Shown one piece after another: positions 44,684 to 52,919 of a stretch of DNA of 64,000 bases. Positions within the stretch are counted from its first letter, which is position 1, and each line of letters starts with the position of its first letter. The position numbers and the translations under genes were made by a program. The DNA comes from Timonella corticicola (GTDB taxonomy: Bacteria; Actinomycetota; Actinomycetes; Actinomycetales; Cellulomonadaceae), in the NCBI RefSeq assembly GCF_042683685.1, contig NZ_JBHUOP010000004.1, positions 248,001-312,000 on the forward strand. Reading direction: 5' to 3'. The notes under the pieces were generated by a model. The model was not told the DNA's origin, searched no databases, and was given only the letters and a program-made list of their open reading frames with translations.

Positions 44684-45412
44684 CTACTGGACGATCTCGG
44701 GATTCATCTGAAGTGCGCTCTCATATGAATCCACCACGTGCTGGCATACGAGATCGTTGAGGAGTTCCTCGTCGTTGGCGCGCATTGCACTGAAAATCTC
44801 GACATGCTGACCAAACACTCGCTCGACATCAGTGTGCTGAGACAACATCCAGACAATTCGGGCTTCGATTGTCTCCATCATGCGGTTTGCGATCTCAGAG
44901 TTTGCGATCTCGACGCAGATGGTGTGGAAATGACGGTTCAAGCGCATGGCATCCTCAATGGCGCCCGCATCGATAGCGACGCGCGTCTGGTCGAACAGAT
45001 CTTCAACTCGCCCGGTTGTCTCATCATTTAGACGGAACATCGCGCGCCGAAACAGCAGGACTTCCAGCGCGGTGCGAATATCAACGAGTTCGTCCAACTC
45101 CTCATGCGTGATCTGGTGGACCACCATACCGCGGCGTGGCCGAACATCTACTAGACCGTCCCGGACTAATTCGCGTAGCGCCTCGCGAACAGGAACACGA
45201 GAAACTCCCAACTCGTCTGCAACAAAACGTTCAACAAAACGGTGGCCAGCTTCATATTCGCGTTCAACAATTCGACGTCGCAATTCTGCATACACGGCCT
45301 GACTCAATGTTTGAGCCTCCGAATCGACTGAGAACTTTGGAGCTATTATTTCCTGCTCACGAGAAAGCGCCTCAGTAGATCCGGAATTAGGTGTCTCGAA
45401 ATCGTGGGACAT
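44684..45412 (-). CDS. GntR-family regulator, FadR/FCD type
   Basis: The 242-aa product has an N-terminal winged HTH: VYAELRRRIVEREYEAGHRF, then LGVSRVPVREALRELVRDGL. The C-terminal FCD helices carry metal- or effector-binding His residues (LNRHFHTICVEIAN and HVEIFSAM). Such repressors usually respond to an organic acid. No metabolic operon is adjacent, so the target is unknown. The ATG lacks a strong ribosome site. Confidence 0.87.
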   Translation of the reverse strand: MSHDFETPNSGSTEALSREQEIIAPKFSVDSEAQTLSQAVYAELRRRIVEREYEAGHRFVERFVADELGVSRVPVREALRELVRDGLVDVRPRRGMVVHQITHEELDELVDIRTALEVLLFRRAMFRLNDETTGRVEDLFDQTRVAIDAGAIEDAMRLNRHFHTICVEIANSEIANRMMETIEARIVWMLSQHTDVERVFGQHVEIFSAMRANDEELLNDLVCQHVVDSYESALQMNPEIVQ

Positions 45413-45491
45413 GCATAGATGCTAGCAGAGAGCGTGATAACGCCAAGATGATGAACACATGGGACCGGTCAAAGATGAGAGAATTCAACTC

Positions 45492-45968
45492 ATGACCGCC
45501 AACGCTGAGCAGCCGACCGAACTCGCCACCGTCGAAATCTGGACCGATGGAGCATGCAAGGGCAACCCCGGTATCGGAGGATGGGGTGCCTGGCTTAAGG
45601 CTGGCGGACACGAAAAGGAACTGTGGGGTGGGGAGGCCCACACCACCAACAACAAGATGGAACTGACCGCCGTCATCGAGGCGCTCGCAGCACTCAAACG
45701 CCCCTGCAACGTGACCCTCCATGTGGACTCCACCTACGTCATGCAGGGCATCACCAAGTGGATCCATGGCTGGAAACGAAACAACTGGCGCACCGCTGAT
45801 AAGAAACCAGTCAAGAACGCTGACCTCTGGCAGCGACTTGAGCAAGAAACCACTCGGCACACAATCGAATGGAAATGGGTGAAAGGCCACTCTGGAGACA
45901 TTGGAAATGAGAAGGCGGACGAACTCGCCAACCGAGGCGTCGACCAGGTGCGCGCCGCACACCAATAG
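45492..45968 (+). CDS. rnhA: Ribonuclease HI
   Basis: It cleaves RNA in RNA-DNA hybrids (158 aa). The four carboxylates are in IWTDGACKGNPG, NNKMELTAVIEAL, LHVDSTYV and GNEKADELAN. ATG 45492 is taken as start; the in-frame codons from 45459 are not conserved. The ribosome site is weak. An S-family hairpin follows. Confidence 0.93.
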   Translation: MTANAEQPTELATVEIWTDGACKGNPGIGGWGAWLKAGGHEKELWGGEAHTTNNKMELTAVIEALAALKRPCNVTLHVDSTYVMQGITKWIHGWKRNNWRTADKKPVKNADLWQRLEQETTRHTIEWKWVKGHSGDIGNEKADELANRGVDQVRAAHQ

Positions 45969-45985
45969 CCTCCACCCAGCCACGG

Positions 45986-46054
45986 TCGATGGGCCATTTT
46001 TGGTCCGAGTGCACGCAAAAAGTTGGTGTATCCGGACTATTTTCTGCCCATCGA
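45986..46054. repeat. S-family inverted repeat, inverted orientation
   Basis: 69 bp with ends TCGATGGGC and GCCCATCGA. Read on the minus strand it contains CTTTTTGCGTGCACTCGG, the counterpart of TTTTTGTGTGTGC in the other copies. It lies after rnhA. Confidence 0.7.
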
Positions 46055-46150
46055 GTTAAGCCCATAAACCTCACCCCAAGACTGCTGGTTGCGAGCAAAC
46101 CCACAGCCAAACCCGCACCAACACGCCCCCTCGAACGATAGCCTAGATAC

Positions 46151-46918
46151 GTGATTGAGATTAAGAACGCAGAACAGATCGAAAAGATGCGCGCCACCGG
46201 CCGCGTCGTTGCCACCGCATTGGCAGCGATGGAGGAAGCTGCGACCGTCGGAATGACGCTCAAGCAGTTAGACACGATCGGCGCGCAGGTTCTCACGGAG
46301 GCCGGTGCCACCTCTCCGTTCCTCAATTACCACCCAGACTGGGCACCAACTCCCTTCCCCGGATCCATCTGTGCATCCGTCAACGATGTGGTCGTGCACG
46401 GCATCCCTGGTGACTACGTCATCGAGGACGGGGATGTGGTCTCGATTGACTTCGGTGCCATCCTCGATGGCTGGTGCGGTGACGCGGCGCGTAGCTTCAT
46501 TGTTGGCACCCCACGTGAATCAGACCAGTTGCTCCTCAAAGCCACCGAGGAAGCCCTCTACGCGGGAATCGAACAGTGTCACCCCGGAAAGACGATCGGT
46601 GATATTGGATACGCCATCAACGGAATCGCCAAGAAGAACAAACTGGGCAACCTCTGGGATCACGGTGGGCACGGAATCGGTACTGAAATGCACATGGACC
46701 CGTTCGTTCCCAACGAAGGGCGACGCGGTAAGGGCACCAAACTCGTAGAGGGAATGGTTATCTGCATCGAACCCATGTTCATCCTTGGGAAAAAGGGCGA
46801 CTACTACTACCACGAAGACGGATGGACCATTCTCTCCGCGTCCGGTGGTCGTGCAGCGCACTTTGAACACACCATCGCGATCACCGCGGACGGACCAGAC
46901 ATCCTCACGAGGCTCTGA
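46151..46918 (+). CDS. map: Methionine aminopeptidase, type I
   Basis: It removes the N-terminal Met of new proteins (255 aa). Metal ligands appear in SIDFGAILDGWCGDAARSF (Asp, Asp), GGHGIGTEMH (His), CIEPMF (Glu) and HFEHTIAIT (Glu). The GTG start has no ribosome site but lies six bases after TAGCCT, consistent with a leaderless transcript. The stop overlaps the orn start (TGATG), so the two form an operon. It is class Ia-like, without an N-terminal zinc-finger extension. Confidence 0.94.
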   Translation: MIEIKNAEQIEKMRATGRVVATALAAMEEAATVGMTLKQLDTIGAQVLTEAGATSPFLNYHPDWAPTPFPGSICASVNDVVVHGIPGDYVIEDGDVVSIDFGAILDGWCGDAARSFIVGTPRESDQLLLKATEEALYAGIEQCHPGKTIGDIGYAINGIAKKNKLGNLWDHGGHGIGTEMHMDPFVPNEGRRGKGTKLVEGMVICIEPMFILGKKGDYYYHEDGWTILSASGGRAAHFEHTIAITADGPDILTRL

Positions 46919-47577
46919 TGCCAGCGGCAACCGACCGGATCATATGGATCGACTGCGAGATGACCGGACTCGACCTTGAACACGACGCGCTCGTCGAGAT
47001 CGCGGCAGTGGTCACCGACGCTGACCTCAACGTACTCGGCGATGGCGTCGACGTTGTTATCAAGCCACCAGCCGAAGCGCTTGAGAACATGGGCGAGTTC
47101 GTGCGCAACATGCACACTGCATCAGGGCTGCTCCCTGAACTCGCTCAGGGGGTCACACTCGCCGAGGCCGAATCTCAGGTACTCGAATACCTTCGCGAAC
47201 ACGTTCCCGTAGCAGGCAAGGCACCCCTTGCAGGTAACTCGGTTGCCACAGACAAGATGTTCCTCGAACGCGACCTCAAAGAACTCACCGCGTTCATGCA
47301 CTATCGAATCATCGACGTCTCGTCCATCAAGGAACTCGCACGCCGCTGGTATCCACGCATCTACTTTGCCGCACCCCAGAAGAATGGCGGACACAGGGCG
47401 CTTGCGGACATCCTCGAATCCATTGACGAGTTACGCTACTACCGGTCTGCAATGTTTGTGGCTCAACCCGGCCCTGACTCCGTGCAGTCCAGAACGATAG
47501 CGGCACAAACCGTAGACACCTCAATCTCCGGAACCATCGCCGTTCCAGACTCGTATCGTCAAGGATTGCAGCGCTAA
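46918..47577 (+). CDS. orn: Oligoribonuclease
   Basis: It degrades 2-5 nt RNA and pGpG to mononucleotides (219 aa). The DEDDh residues are in WIDCEMTGLD, GNSVATDKMFLERD and GGHRALADILESIDEL. The last 40 residues after QPGPDSVQ are not conserved. It is coupled to map. Confidence 0.94.
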   Translation: MPAATDRIIWIDCEMTGLDLEHDALVEIAAVVTDADLNVLGDGVDVVIKPPAEALENMGEFVRNMHTASGLLPELAQGVTLAEAESQVLEYLREHVPVAGKAPLAGNSVATDKMFLERDLKELTAFMHYRIIDVSSIKELARRWYPRIYFAAPQKNGGHRALADILESIDELRYYRSAMFVAQPGPDSVQSRTIAAQTVDTSISGTIAVPDSYRQGLQR

Positions 47578-47768
47578 GCAATTGGCTGTGACAACCGGTG
47601 ACAGGGTTCATTTCCCCTGTTCAACTGGTCCGGCAATGGAAGCCTGTTGTCGTGGTGTGGATCACGCCCTGGTGGTTTCCTTTTCCGCCGCAGATCAATG
47701 TATGCTTTTAAACGTCGCGGGGAACCGTGAGTTCACGGGAACTTAGTTTTCTAGGTTTCACTGAACAT

Positions 47769-47845
47769 GGTGGGTATAGCTCAGCTGGTAGAGCATCGCG
47801 TTGTGGTCGCGAGGGTCGCGGGTTCAAGTCCCGTTACTCACCCCA
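47769..47845 (+). tRNA. tRNA-His (anticodon GUG)
   Basis: Extra 5' G at position -1, acceptor GTGGGTA/TACTCAC with discriminator C opposite it, anticodon loop TTGTGGT (GUG), T-loop GGTTCAAGTCC. CCA is encoded. Confidence 0.94.
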
Positions 47846-47846
47846 A

Positions 47847-47892
47847 GAAAACAGCAGGTCGCATGATGTAAGTCATGCGACCTGCTGTTTTC
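47847..47892 (+). terminator. Terminator after tRNA-His
   Basis: AAAACAGCAGGTCGCATGA pairs perfectly with its complement around a 6-base loop and ends in TTTTC. Confidence 0.88.
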
Positions 47893-48002
47893 GTTGTGCT
47901 GTGGAAAACTGATTGAGGTCCCATCCGGACAGGTGAGGTTGTCGACGACGTGGTTACGCCTACTGGTTGACGCGGACAAACGGTTCGTTGAGAGACGCCA
48001 AA

Positions 48003-48070
48003 CCGTTGGGTTGTTTTTGTTCCGGGCGCGTTGTCTTTGTGCGTGCACCCGGAACAGTTTTGCCCCATCG
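48003..48070. repeat. S-family inverted repeat
   Basis: The right half has CTTTGTGCGTGCACCCGG and the end GCCCCATCG; the left arm is CCGTTGGG..TTCCGGGCGC. Between tRNA-His and the GyrI-like gene. The remaining 147 bases up to that gene hold nothing else recognised. Confidence 0.62.
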
Positions 48071-48217
48071 ATGTTAGGCACCATGGAGGGGCGACGAGAA
48101 GCAGCAGCGACCATGATCTGGCCTTGGGATCAATGCTGTGCTCCTGGCAGGGCCGACCGTGTCGGAGTAACGTCTACATGGAGTGCAGCGACGTTGCTGC
48201 CGACAGGGGAGGCCAAT

Positions 48218-48727
48218 ATGATCACCATTCCACCCTCGCTAGTGGAGCGACCGGAGACACCCTACGTGGCAGTTGCCCGCCACGTGTCGATGAGCCAACT
48301 GGATGAAGTGATTCCACAGGCGATCGATGAAGTGGCGGCATGGCTCACAACGCAGGGGATTGAACTCATCGGTGCGCCGCTTATCCGCTATCGGGTGATC
48401 GACATGAACAACCTTCTCCATGTGGAGATTGGCTGGCCCCTTGAAACCCCACTCGAGGCGCCACCACAGTTCATCGTTGATGTGTTGCCAGCCGGTACTT
48501 ATGGTTCTGCCACCTATCGTGATGTCAGCGAAGGCGTGGCAGGGAATGCTGCACTCCTTGGTTGGGGAAACGATACGGGTGTTGCGTGGGACTATCGAGC
48601 CATAGACGAGGGTGATGTATTTGCCAGCCGTGTCGAGTTCTTCCTGACTGGGCCAGAGGACGACTCGGACCCTACTACCTGGTTGACCGAGGTGGTCATT
48701 AAAGTCGCAGAACGCGAGACGACATGA
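48218..48727 (+). CDS. GyrI-like / AraC effector-binding-domain protein
   Basis: The 169-aa single domain starts ITIPPSLVERPETPYVAVAR and shows duplicated beta-alpha-beta units (HVEIGWPLETPLEAP and VIDVLPAGTYGSATYRD-like strands), as in GyrI-like small-molecule-binding proteins. No DNA-binding domain is attached. ATG 48218 has GGGGAGG five bases upstream; the long in-frame upstream extension (to 47894) covers the S-family repeat and is rejected. Ligand unknown. Confidence 0.78.
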   Translation: MITIPPSLVERPETPYVAVARHVSMSQLDEVIPQAIDEVAAWLTTQGIELIGAPLIRYRVIDMNNLLHVEIGWPLETPLEAPPQFIVDVLPAGTYGSATYRDVSEGVAGNAALLGWGNDTGVAWDYRAIDEGDVFASRVEFFLTGPEDDSDPTTWLTEVVIKVAERETT

Positions 48728-48878
48728 TTGAGGTAGGGGATACCGACACATCAGACAGTCTGTGGCCTGACGGCAAAGCGGGCAGTCCACAGTAATCATG
48801 GCAGTCGGACGTAACTGTGTGATGGAAGGCGACATAGTCCAGGCGTAGTGCGTTCACCGATGATTGCGAGGCTTGGCC

Positions 48879-49394
48879 GTGATACTCCTCAAGACCCTGG
48901 GACGACTGGTCTCAATAGTGGCGCTGTCCTTTGCACTGGCTGCGTGTGGTGGCATCGCACGAGAGATACCCGATGAAACTGATCCTGATCAAACGGTAGT
49001 GGATCAGCCCATCGAGTATGCGACATTACCTGGCGATGTTGGAATTTGGCAGTTGCCGGAAGACACGAATGTCACAGCGGAGACAACCTCGTTCACCATT
49101 GAGGTGACGCGACTGGCGTGCGCAAGTGGGGTGACGGGGGAGGTGCTTGAGCCTGCCATTGAAGTCACGGACACCACGGTGATTATTGTGGCGCGAGTGA
49201 GCAAGCAGGACGACAGGGAGTATGAGTGTCCGAGCAATGATTGGGTTCCAGTCGCTGTGAACTTGCCGGAACCCATCGGACAGCGACAACTCGTGGATGG
49301 GGAATGCGAATTGGGTGAGTCTGGATATGTATCCGACTGCGAGGACTCTATGCGGTGGGACCCTGAAAGCGGTGTCTCTGCTCGCTTGTTCTAG
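48879..49394 (+). CDS. Putative lipoprotein, 171 aa
   Basis: GTG 48879 follows GAGG by seven bases. The hydrophobic N-terminus ends in the lipobox LAACGG (about residue 22). The mature part contains a beta-rich domain with four cysteines (LACAS, EYECPS, GECELG, SDCEDS) that may form disulfides. It resembles small immunoglobulin-like (DUF4352-type) lipoproteins, without certainty. Confidence 0.65.
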   Translation: MILLKTLGRLVSIVALSFALAACGGIAREIPDETDPDQTVVDQPIEYATLPGDVGIWQLPEDTNVTAETTSFTIEVTRLACASGVTGEVLEPAIEVTDTTVIIVARVSKQDDREYECPSNDWVPVAVNLPEPIGQRQLVDGECELGESGYVSDCEDSMRWDPESGVSARLF

Positions 49395-49468
49395 CGTGTC
49401 CGTGTCTCATTGATCGCAACGGCGATGGGTTGTGGATGCCTAGGCCGTTCTTACAAAACCCGTTAGGC

Positions 49469-50158
49469 CTAGACGTTGCGATACTGTTGCTCGTCCTTGC
49501 GATCTCGCGCTGAGATCCCGAGTGCACGCAGAGCGTCGAGGGCGTCGGCGGCCGCGCCGGATTTCGCATCGGCGAGTGCGCGGTGTCGTTTGAGAAGGAG
49601 TCGGTCGGCTTCGGCTGACAAGTCGCCTGAACCTTCGATCCATGTGTGGAAACTGTCCTCGTATGGGTCTGATTCGCCCCTCCACTTATAACCGAACGCG
49701 GTGAACGCCTCGCGTAACTTGGCGTGAAAGTCCTTGTCTGTTCTGGTGCGGGATACCTCGACGTCTCTTGTGCCCAAGATGACCAGTTCGCTCTTGTCAG
49801 CAAACGCGGATGTGATGCTCTCTCGGGGGAGGCGTCGGCTGGTGGGCTTGCGCTAAATGGTGACGCCTTCACCGTCCACGATGACCGCGCCGACATCCTT
49901 CTTCCATTCCTCAACTATGATTCCACCACCGATGAATCCCGCCACGATGAGCACGGGCACCAGTATGGCCAGCGGAATCCCGGACAGCAGTTCGAGTAGA
50001 CGCGGTGCGTCGTTGAACAGTGAGATCAGCCAGTTCACCAGAGGGCGCGTGAGTACCGCTACGAGAGAGCCGAGGACTGCTCCGGCTAGTTCGATCCGGC
50101 GCGCCCACACGGGTGGAACCGTGACCGTTATTGGTGCGGAGGGCGTTGAGTCGCTCAT
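49469..50158 (-). pseudogene. YqeB-type membrane protein gene interrupted by an in-frame amber codon
   Basis: Two open stretches in one frame are separated only by TAG at 49853-49855. The first (101 aa) has two membrane segments and ends WKKDVGAVIVDGEGVTI. The second continues RKPTSRRLPRESITSAFADK, SELVILGTRDVEV and DFHAKLREAFTAFGYKW. Together they form the usual 230-aa YqeB-family layout (two helices, then a PH-like soluble domain). The second half has no proper start codon or ribosome site. Nonsense mutation or a sequencing error are the simplest explanations. Confidence 0.72.
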
Positions 50159-50345
50159 GTATTTCCTTCAAAAGTGTGCTGCTGGTAGAACCGTGAGGTA
50201 ATGGCGCAGCCCAAGTATATGTCTGGTCCGTGGCCGCTGCTTGACGCTGGTTAACCTCCTGTCTCACGCTTCAGCCTGCACCTTCACAGGAAATACACGC
50301 GCTGTTACGGTGGTCACACCAGTAACCAAAGGGAATGAGGGATCA

Positions 50346-50750
50346 ATGTCCGAGAACTATCCTCCAACGCCAGACTCGAACGCCAATCAGGGTGGTGCAA
50401 ACCCGTATTCAGGGGCAGGTAGCGGCTACACGCCTGGATCAAACAACGTGCCGAACCTGGCGGACCCGAATTTCTTCAAGGCGCTGTTTGATTTCTCGTT
50501 CAGCCAGTTCATCACTGTCAAGTTTGCGTCATTCATCTACGCTGCGGCCCTGATCCTGGTCGGATTGGGATATGTCGGTGTCGTGATCTCGGCGCTGTCG
50601 CAGAACATCTTGGCTGGCTTTGGCGCGCTCATCTTCGGTGCGCTTGTGGCGCTGCTCTATGTCATCTTCATCAGGATCGGCCTCGAATTCTCCGTCGCCA
50701 TGATCCGTACCGCGCAGAACACCGCCAAGATCGCGGAGAAGCAAGACTGA
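50346..50750 (+). CDS. DUF4282 membrane protein
   Basis: 134 aa. The disordered Asn/Pro/Gly N-terminus is followed by FFKALFDFSFSQFITVKFAS and two membrane helices, then GLEFSVAMIRTAQNTAKI, the DUF4282 pattern. ATG 50346 has GAGGG four bases upstream. Function unknown. Confidence 0.82.
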   Translation: MSENYPPTPDSNANQGGANPYSGAGSGYTPGSNNVPNLADPNFFKALFDFSFSQFITVKFASFIYAAALILVGLGYVGVVISALSQNILAGFGALIFGALVALLYVIFIRIGLEFSVAMIRTAQNTAKIAEKQD

Positions 50751-50763
50751 CCCGCAGCCTCAC

Positions 50764-50797
50764 GAAGGTGTCGCATCCTGTCGGGTGCGGCACCTTT
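50764..50797 (+). terminator. Terminator after the DUF4282 gene
   Basis: AAGGTGTCGCATC pairs with GGTGCGGCACCTT (one mismatch) around a 6-base loop, followed by TGTTTTC. Confidence 0.75.
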
Positions 50798-51106
50798 GTT
50801 TTCTGGTCCTCGACGTTGTGCTCTGCGGAGCACAAGCGGAGTTCGATTGCCGACGATCAGCCTGGGAACAGCAGCAACTCCCGTTCTGTTGAGTGCGAGT
50901 TGGCAAAATGATCAGGCTGAAAGGCGACCCGGAGGGAGAGGGCGACCGGCTCGTCGAAAAGCAGAGAAAACAAACTTGCGGGGCACAACTCCCCATCGTT
51001 TTGAAAGTGGTGTGGGTGACTGTGCCCGAACACCCCTGACGTCCCACGGGAATACGGGTCTGGACGGGCTAATATTGCAATACAGTGCAGCAACAAGGAG
51101 GTCGGC
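50798..51106. other. Gene-free leader before the small ORF
   Basis: About 310 bases without a gene. One copy of the dispersed motif, GATTGCCGACGATC, lies at 50845-50858, next to CAGCCTGGG. AAGGAGG near the end is the ribosome site of the 51-aa ORF. Confidence 0.45.
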
Positions 51107-51262
51107 ATGGCTGATGAGAAACACAAGGAGCCAACCCACGAAACTCACCTCGGCGTCGATGCCTGGGTGGAGACGGGTGAAACGGATGCGGAAACTGAGG
51201 GATTCCTGTCCGCAGCTCGCATCCTGGCTGGTGAAGAACCAGAAGATGCACCTGGTGAGTAA
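51107..51262 (+). CDS. Small acidic ORF, 51 aa, upstream of the first GTPase
   Basis: ATG 51107 has a perfect AAGGAGG six bases upstream, stronger than that of most genes here. The product reads MADEKHKEPTHETHLGVDAW at the start and ends GEEPEDAPGE, with many Glu and Asp and no hydrophobic segment. It stops 29 bases before the GTPase start, so the two are probably co-transcribed. No family is recognised. Confidence 0.6.
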   Translation: MADEKHKEPTHETHLGVDAWVETGETDAETEGFLSAARILAGEEPEDAPGE

Positions 51263-51291
51263 GAACTAGACAGACAACGATCAAGGAACGC

Positions 51292-52899
51292 GTGGGAGCG
51301 GTGGCACAGATTAAGAGCCAGCAGACTATAGGGAGTTCGGTCTACGGCATCGTGAGCGATCTTCGCGCGGACACAGCCTCCCTCGCGTTCCCGATCCCCA
51401 TTCCCGGTGCTACCGAGGCCTCAGCAGCGCAGACGCTGCTCATGGCGCAGCTCGACGACCACCTGCTACCGCGTCTCGCAGAGTTGTCCACGCCGGCGAT
51501 GGTCGTCGTTGCAGGGTCCACGGGGACGGGCAAATCCACGATCACCAACTCGCTCGTGGGCGAGGAGCTCAGCCCTGCCGGGATCAAACGGCCCACGACC
51601 GTGGAACCGATCCTCGTGGTGCATCCAAGCGACAGCGAACTGATCGACAAAACCCCTATCGGGCGTGAGGTGTCGGTTGTCACCAGTGCCCGCGTCCCAC
51701 GCGGCGTTGCGCTGCTGGATGCGCCCGACCTCGACTCGATCCGGGACGAGAATCGTGCGGGAGCACGCAAACTGCTCGAAAGCGCAGACCTGTGGCTGTT
51801 TGTCACGAGCGCCCAACGATACGGTGACGCGCTTCCGTGGAAAACATTGACGAGCGCGGTGGAACGCGGCACGAACGTTGCCATGATCATGAACCGAGTC
51901 CCAGCCGCCTCCGAACAGGCGGTCGTCGCGGACCTGCACAAGCGGCTCGTGAGCTACGGATTGGGCAAGGCGCCGCTGTTCGTCATCGCGGATCAGGGAC
52001 CACACGAGGGTCTGCTGGCACCGGAGACCGTCAAAGAGGTGCGCAACTGGCTTGAAAACGTGGCGGGACAGGACCAAGCCCAAAAGGTCATCGTGTCCAC
52101 CCTGAAAGGGTCGCTTGCAGCCTTGCCGCCGCGCCTTATCTCGCTCGCGGATGCCACCGACCAGCAGGTCACGGCAAAGAAGAACATCGTGATTGCCGCG
52201 CGTCGGCTGCTCGTGCGCACAGTCCAGGACATTCGCACGGCAGTTGCCGATCACCAACTCTTGGATGGCGCGGCCGAGGCAACCTGGTCGCTGTTCGCGT
52301 CAAAGGCACGACTGGACAAGGTGCTTGACCGCAGCGGATACGCCAAAGGCTCGGCCCGTCGCGTGCGCGCTCGGGAGGAAGCCGCAGCAGAGGTTCTCCC
52401 GGACCTGCGCTCGGTGCTTGTGGCTGCCGGACTCGACACCGTGGAAGAGTCACGTGCCAATCTGCGTGAAGGTCTCACCGAACTCGACGGCGGATCGCTG
52501 CTCGAGGTCTCATCGTTCCCACACCGTGGCAACGAGGTTGCAGCGGTCATCCAACTATGGACTGATTCCGTGTTGGTGCTCCTGGAGAAGTTCACCGAGC
52601 AGACCACAACCAAACAGGTACAGGCGGCAACCAAGAATGTTGGCATGAGCGCACTGCACGTCATCCTCACCGCCGCAGTCCTCGGACAGGCAGATGCCAG
52701 CGAACTGGTACGGATGCTACTAGGGAACGAAAGCCAAACGGTCGTCGATGAAGCCCGTGCGGAACTCGCCGACCACTATGATCGTCTGATACTAGGGGAG
52801 TACGTGTACGTGACCGAGCAACTCGATGAACTCGGTTTGGAAGACGGCTCCTCCGCGCGAATTCGGGTGCGCGTTGCCGAACTCAAGAAAATCCGCTGA
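51292..52899 (+). CDS. Dynamin-family GTPase, pair 1, member A
   Basis: 535 aa. The G1 loop GSTGTGKST is at 75-83, a G2-type KRPTT follows at about 99-103, G3 is DAPDLDS (143-149), and G4 reads NRVP (201-204) instead of NKxD. The C-terminal 250 residues are helical with no clear membrane segment. The order of motifs and helical tail match the bacterial dynamin-like/GTPase pairs of actinobacteria (DynA/DynB, IniA/IniC type). The start is GTG with AAGGA upstream; another GTG follows three codons later. Member B begins 20 bases downstream. A role in membrane remodelling is inferred from the family. Confidence 0.82.
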   Translation: MGAVAQIKSQQTIGSSVYGIVSDLRADTASLAFPIPIPGATEASAAQTLLMAQLDDHLLPRLAELSTPAMVVVAGSTGTGKSTITNSLVGEELSPAGIKRPTTVEPILVVHPSDSELIDKTPIGREVSVVTSARVPRGVALLDAPDLDSIRDENRAGARKLLESADLWLFVTSAQRYGDALPWKTLTSAVERGTNVAMIMNRVPAASEQAVVADLHKRLVSYGLGKAPLFVIADQGPHEGLLAPETVKEVRNWLENVAGQDQAQKVIVSTLKGSLAALPPRLISLADATDQQVTAKKNIVIAARRLLVRTVQDIRTAVADHQLLDGAAEATWSLFASKARLDKVLDRSGYAKGSARRVRAREEAAAEVLPDLRSVLVAAGLDTVEESRANLREGLTELDGGSLLEVSSFPHRGNEVAAVIQLWTDSVLVLLEKFTEQTTTKQVQAATKNVGMSALHVILTAAVLGQADASELVRMLLGNESQTVVDEARAELADHYDRLILGEYVYVTEQLDELGLEDGSSARIRVRVAELKKIR

Positions 52900-52919
52900 C
52901 AGGACCGGAGGAACCATAC

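Noticed and set aside
47894..48217. Upstream in-frame extension of the GyrI-like gene
   Set aside because: It reads through an S-family repeat, and the ATG at 48218 has a strong ribosome site.
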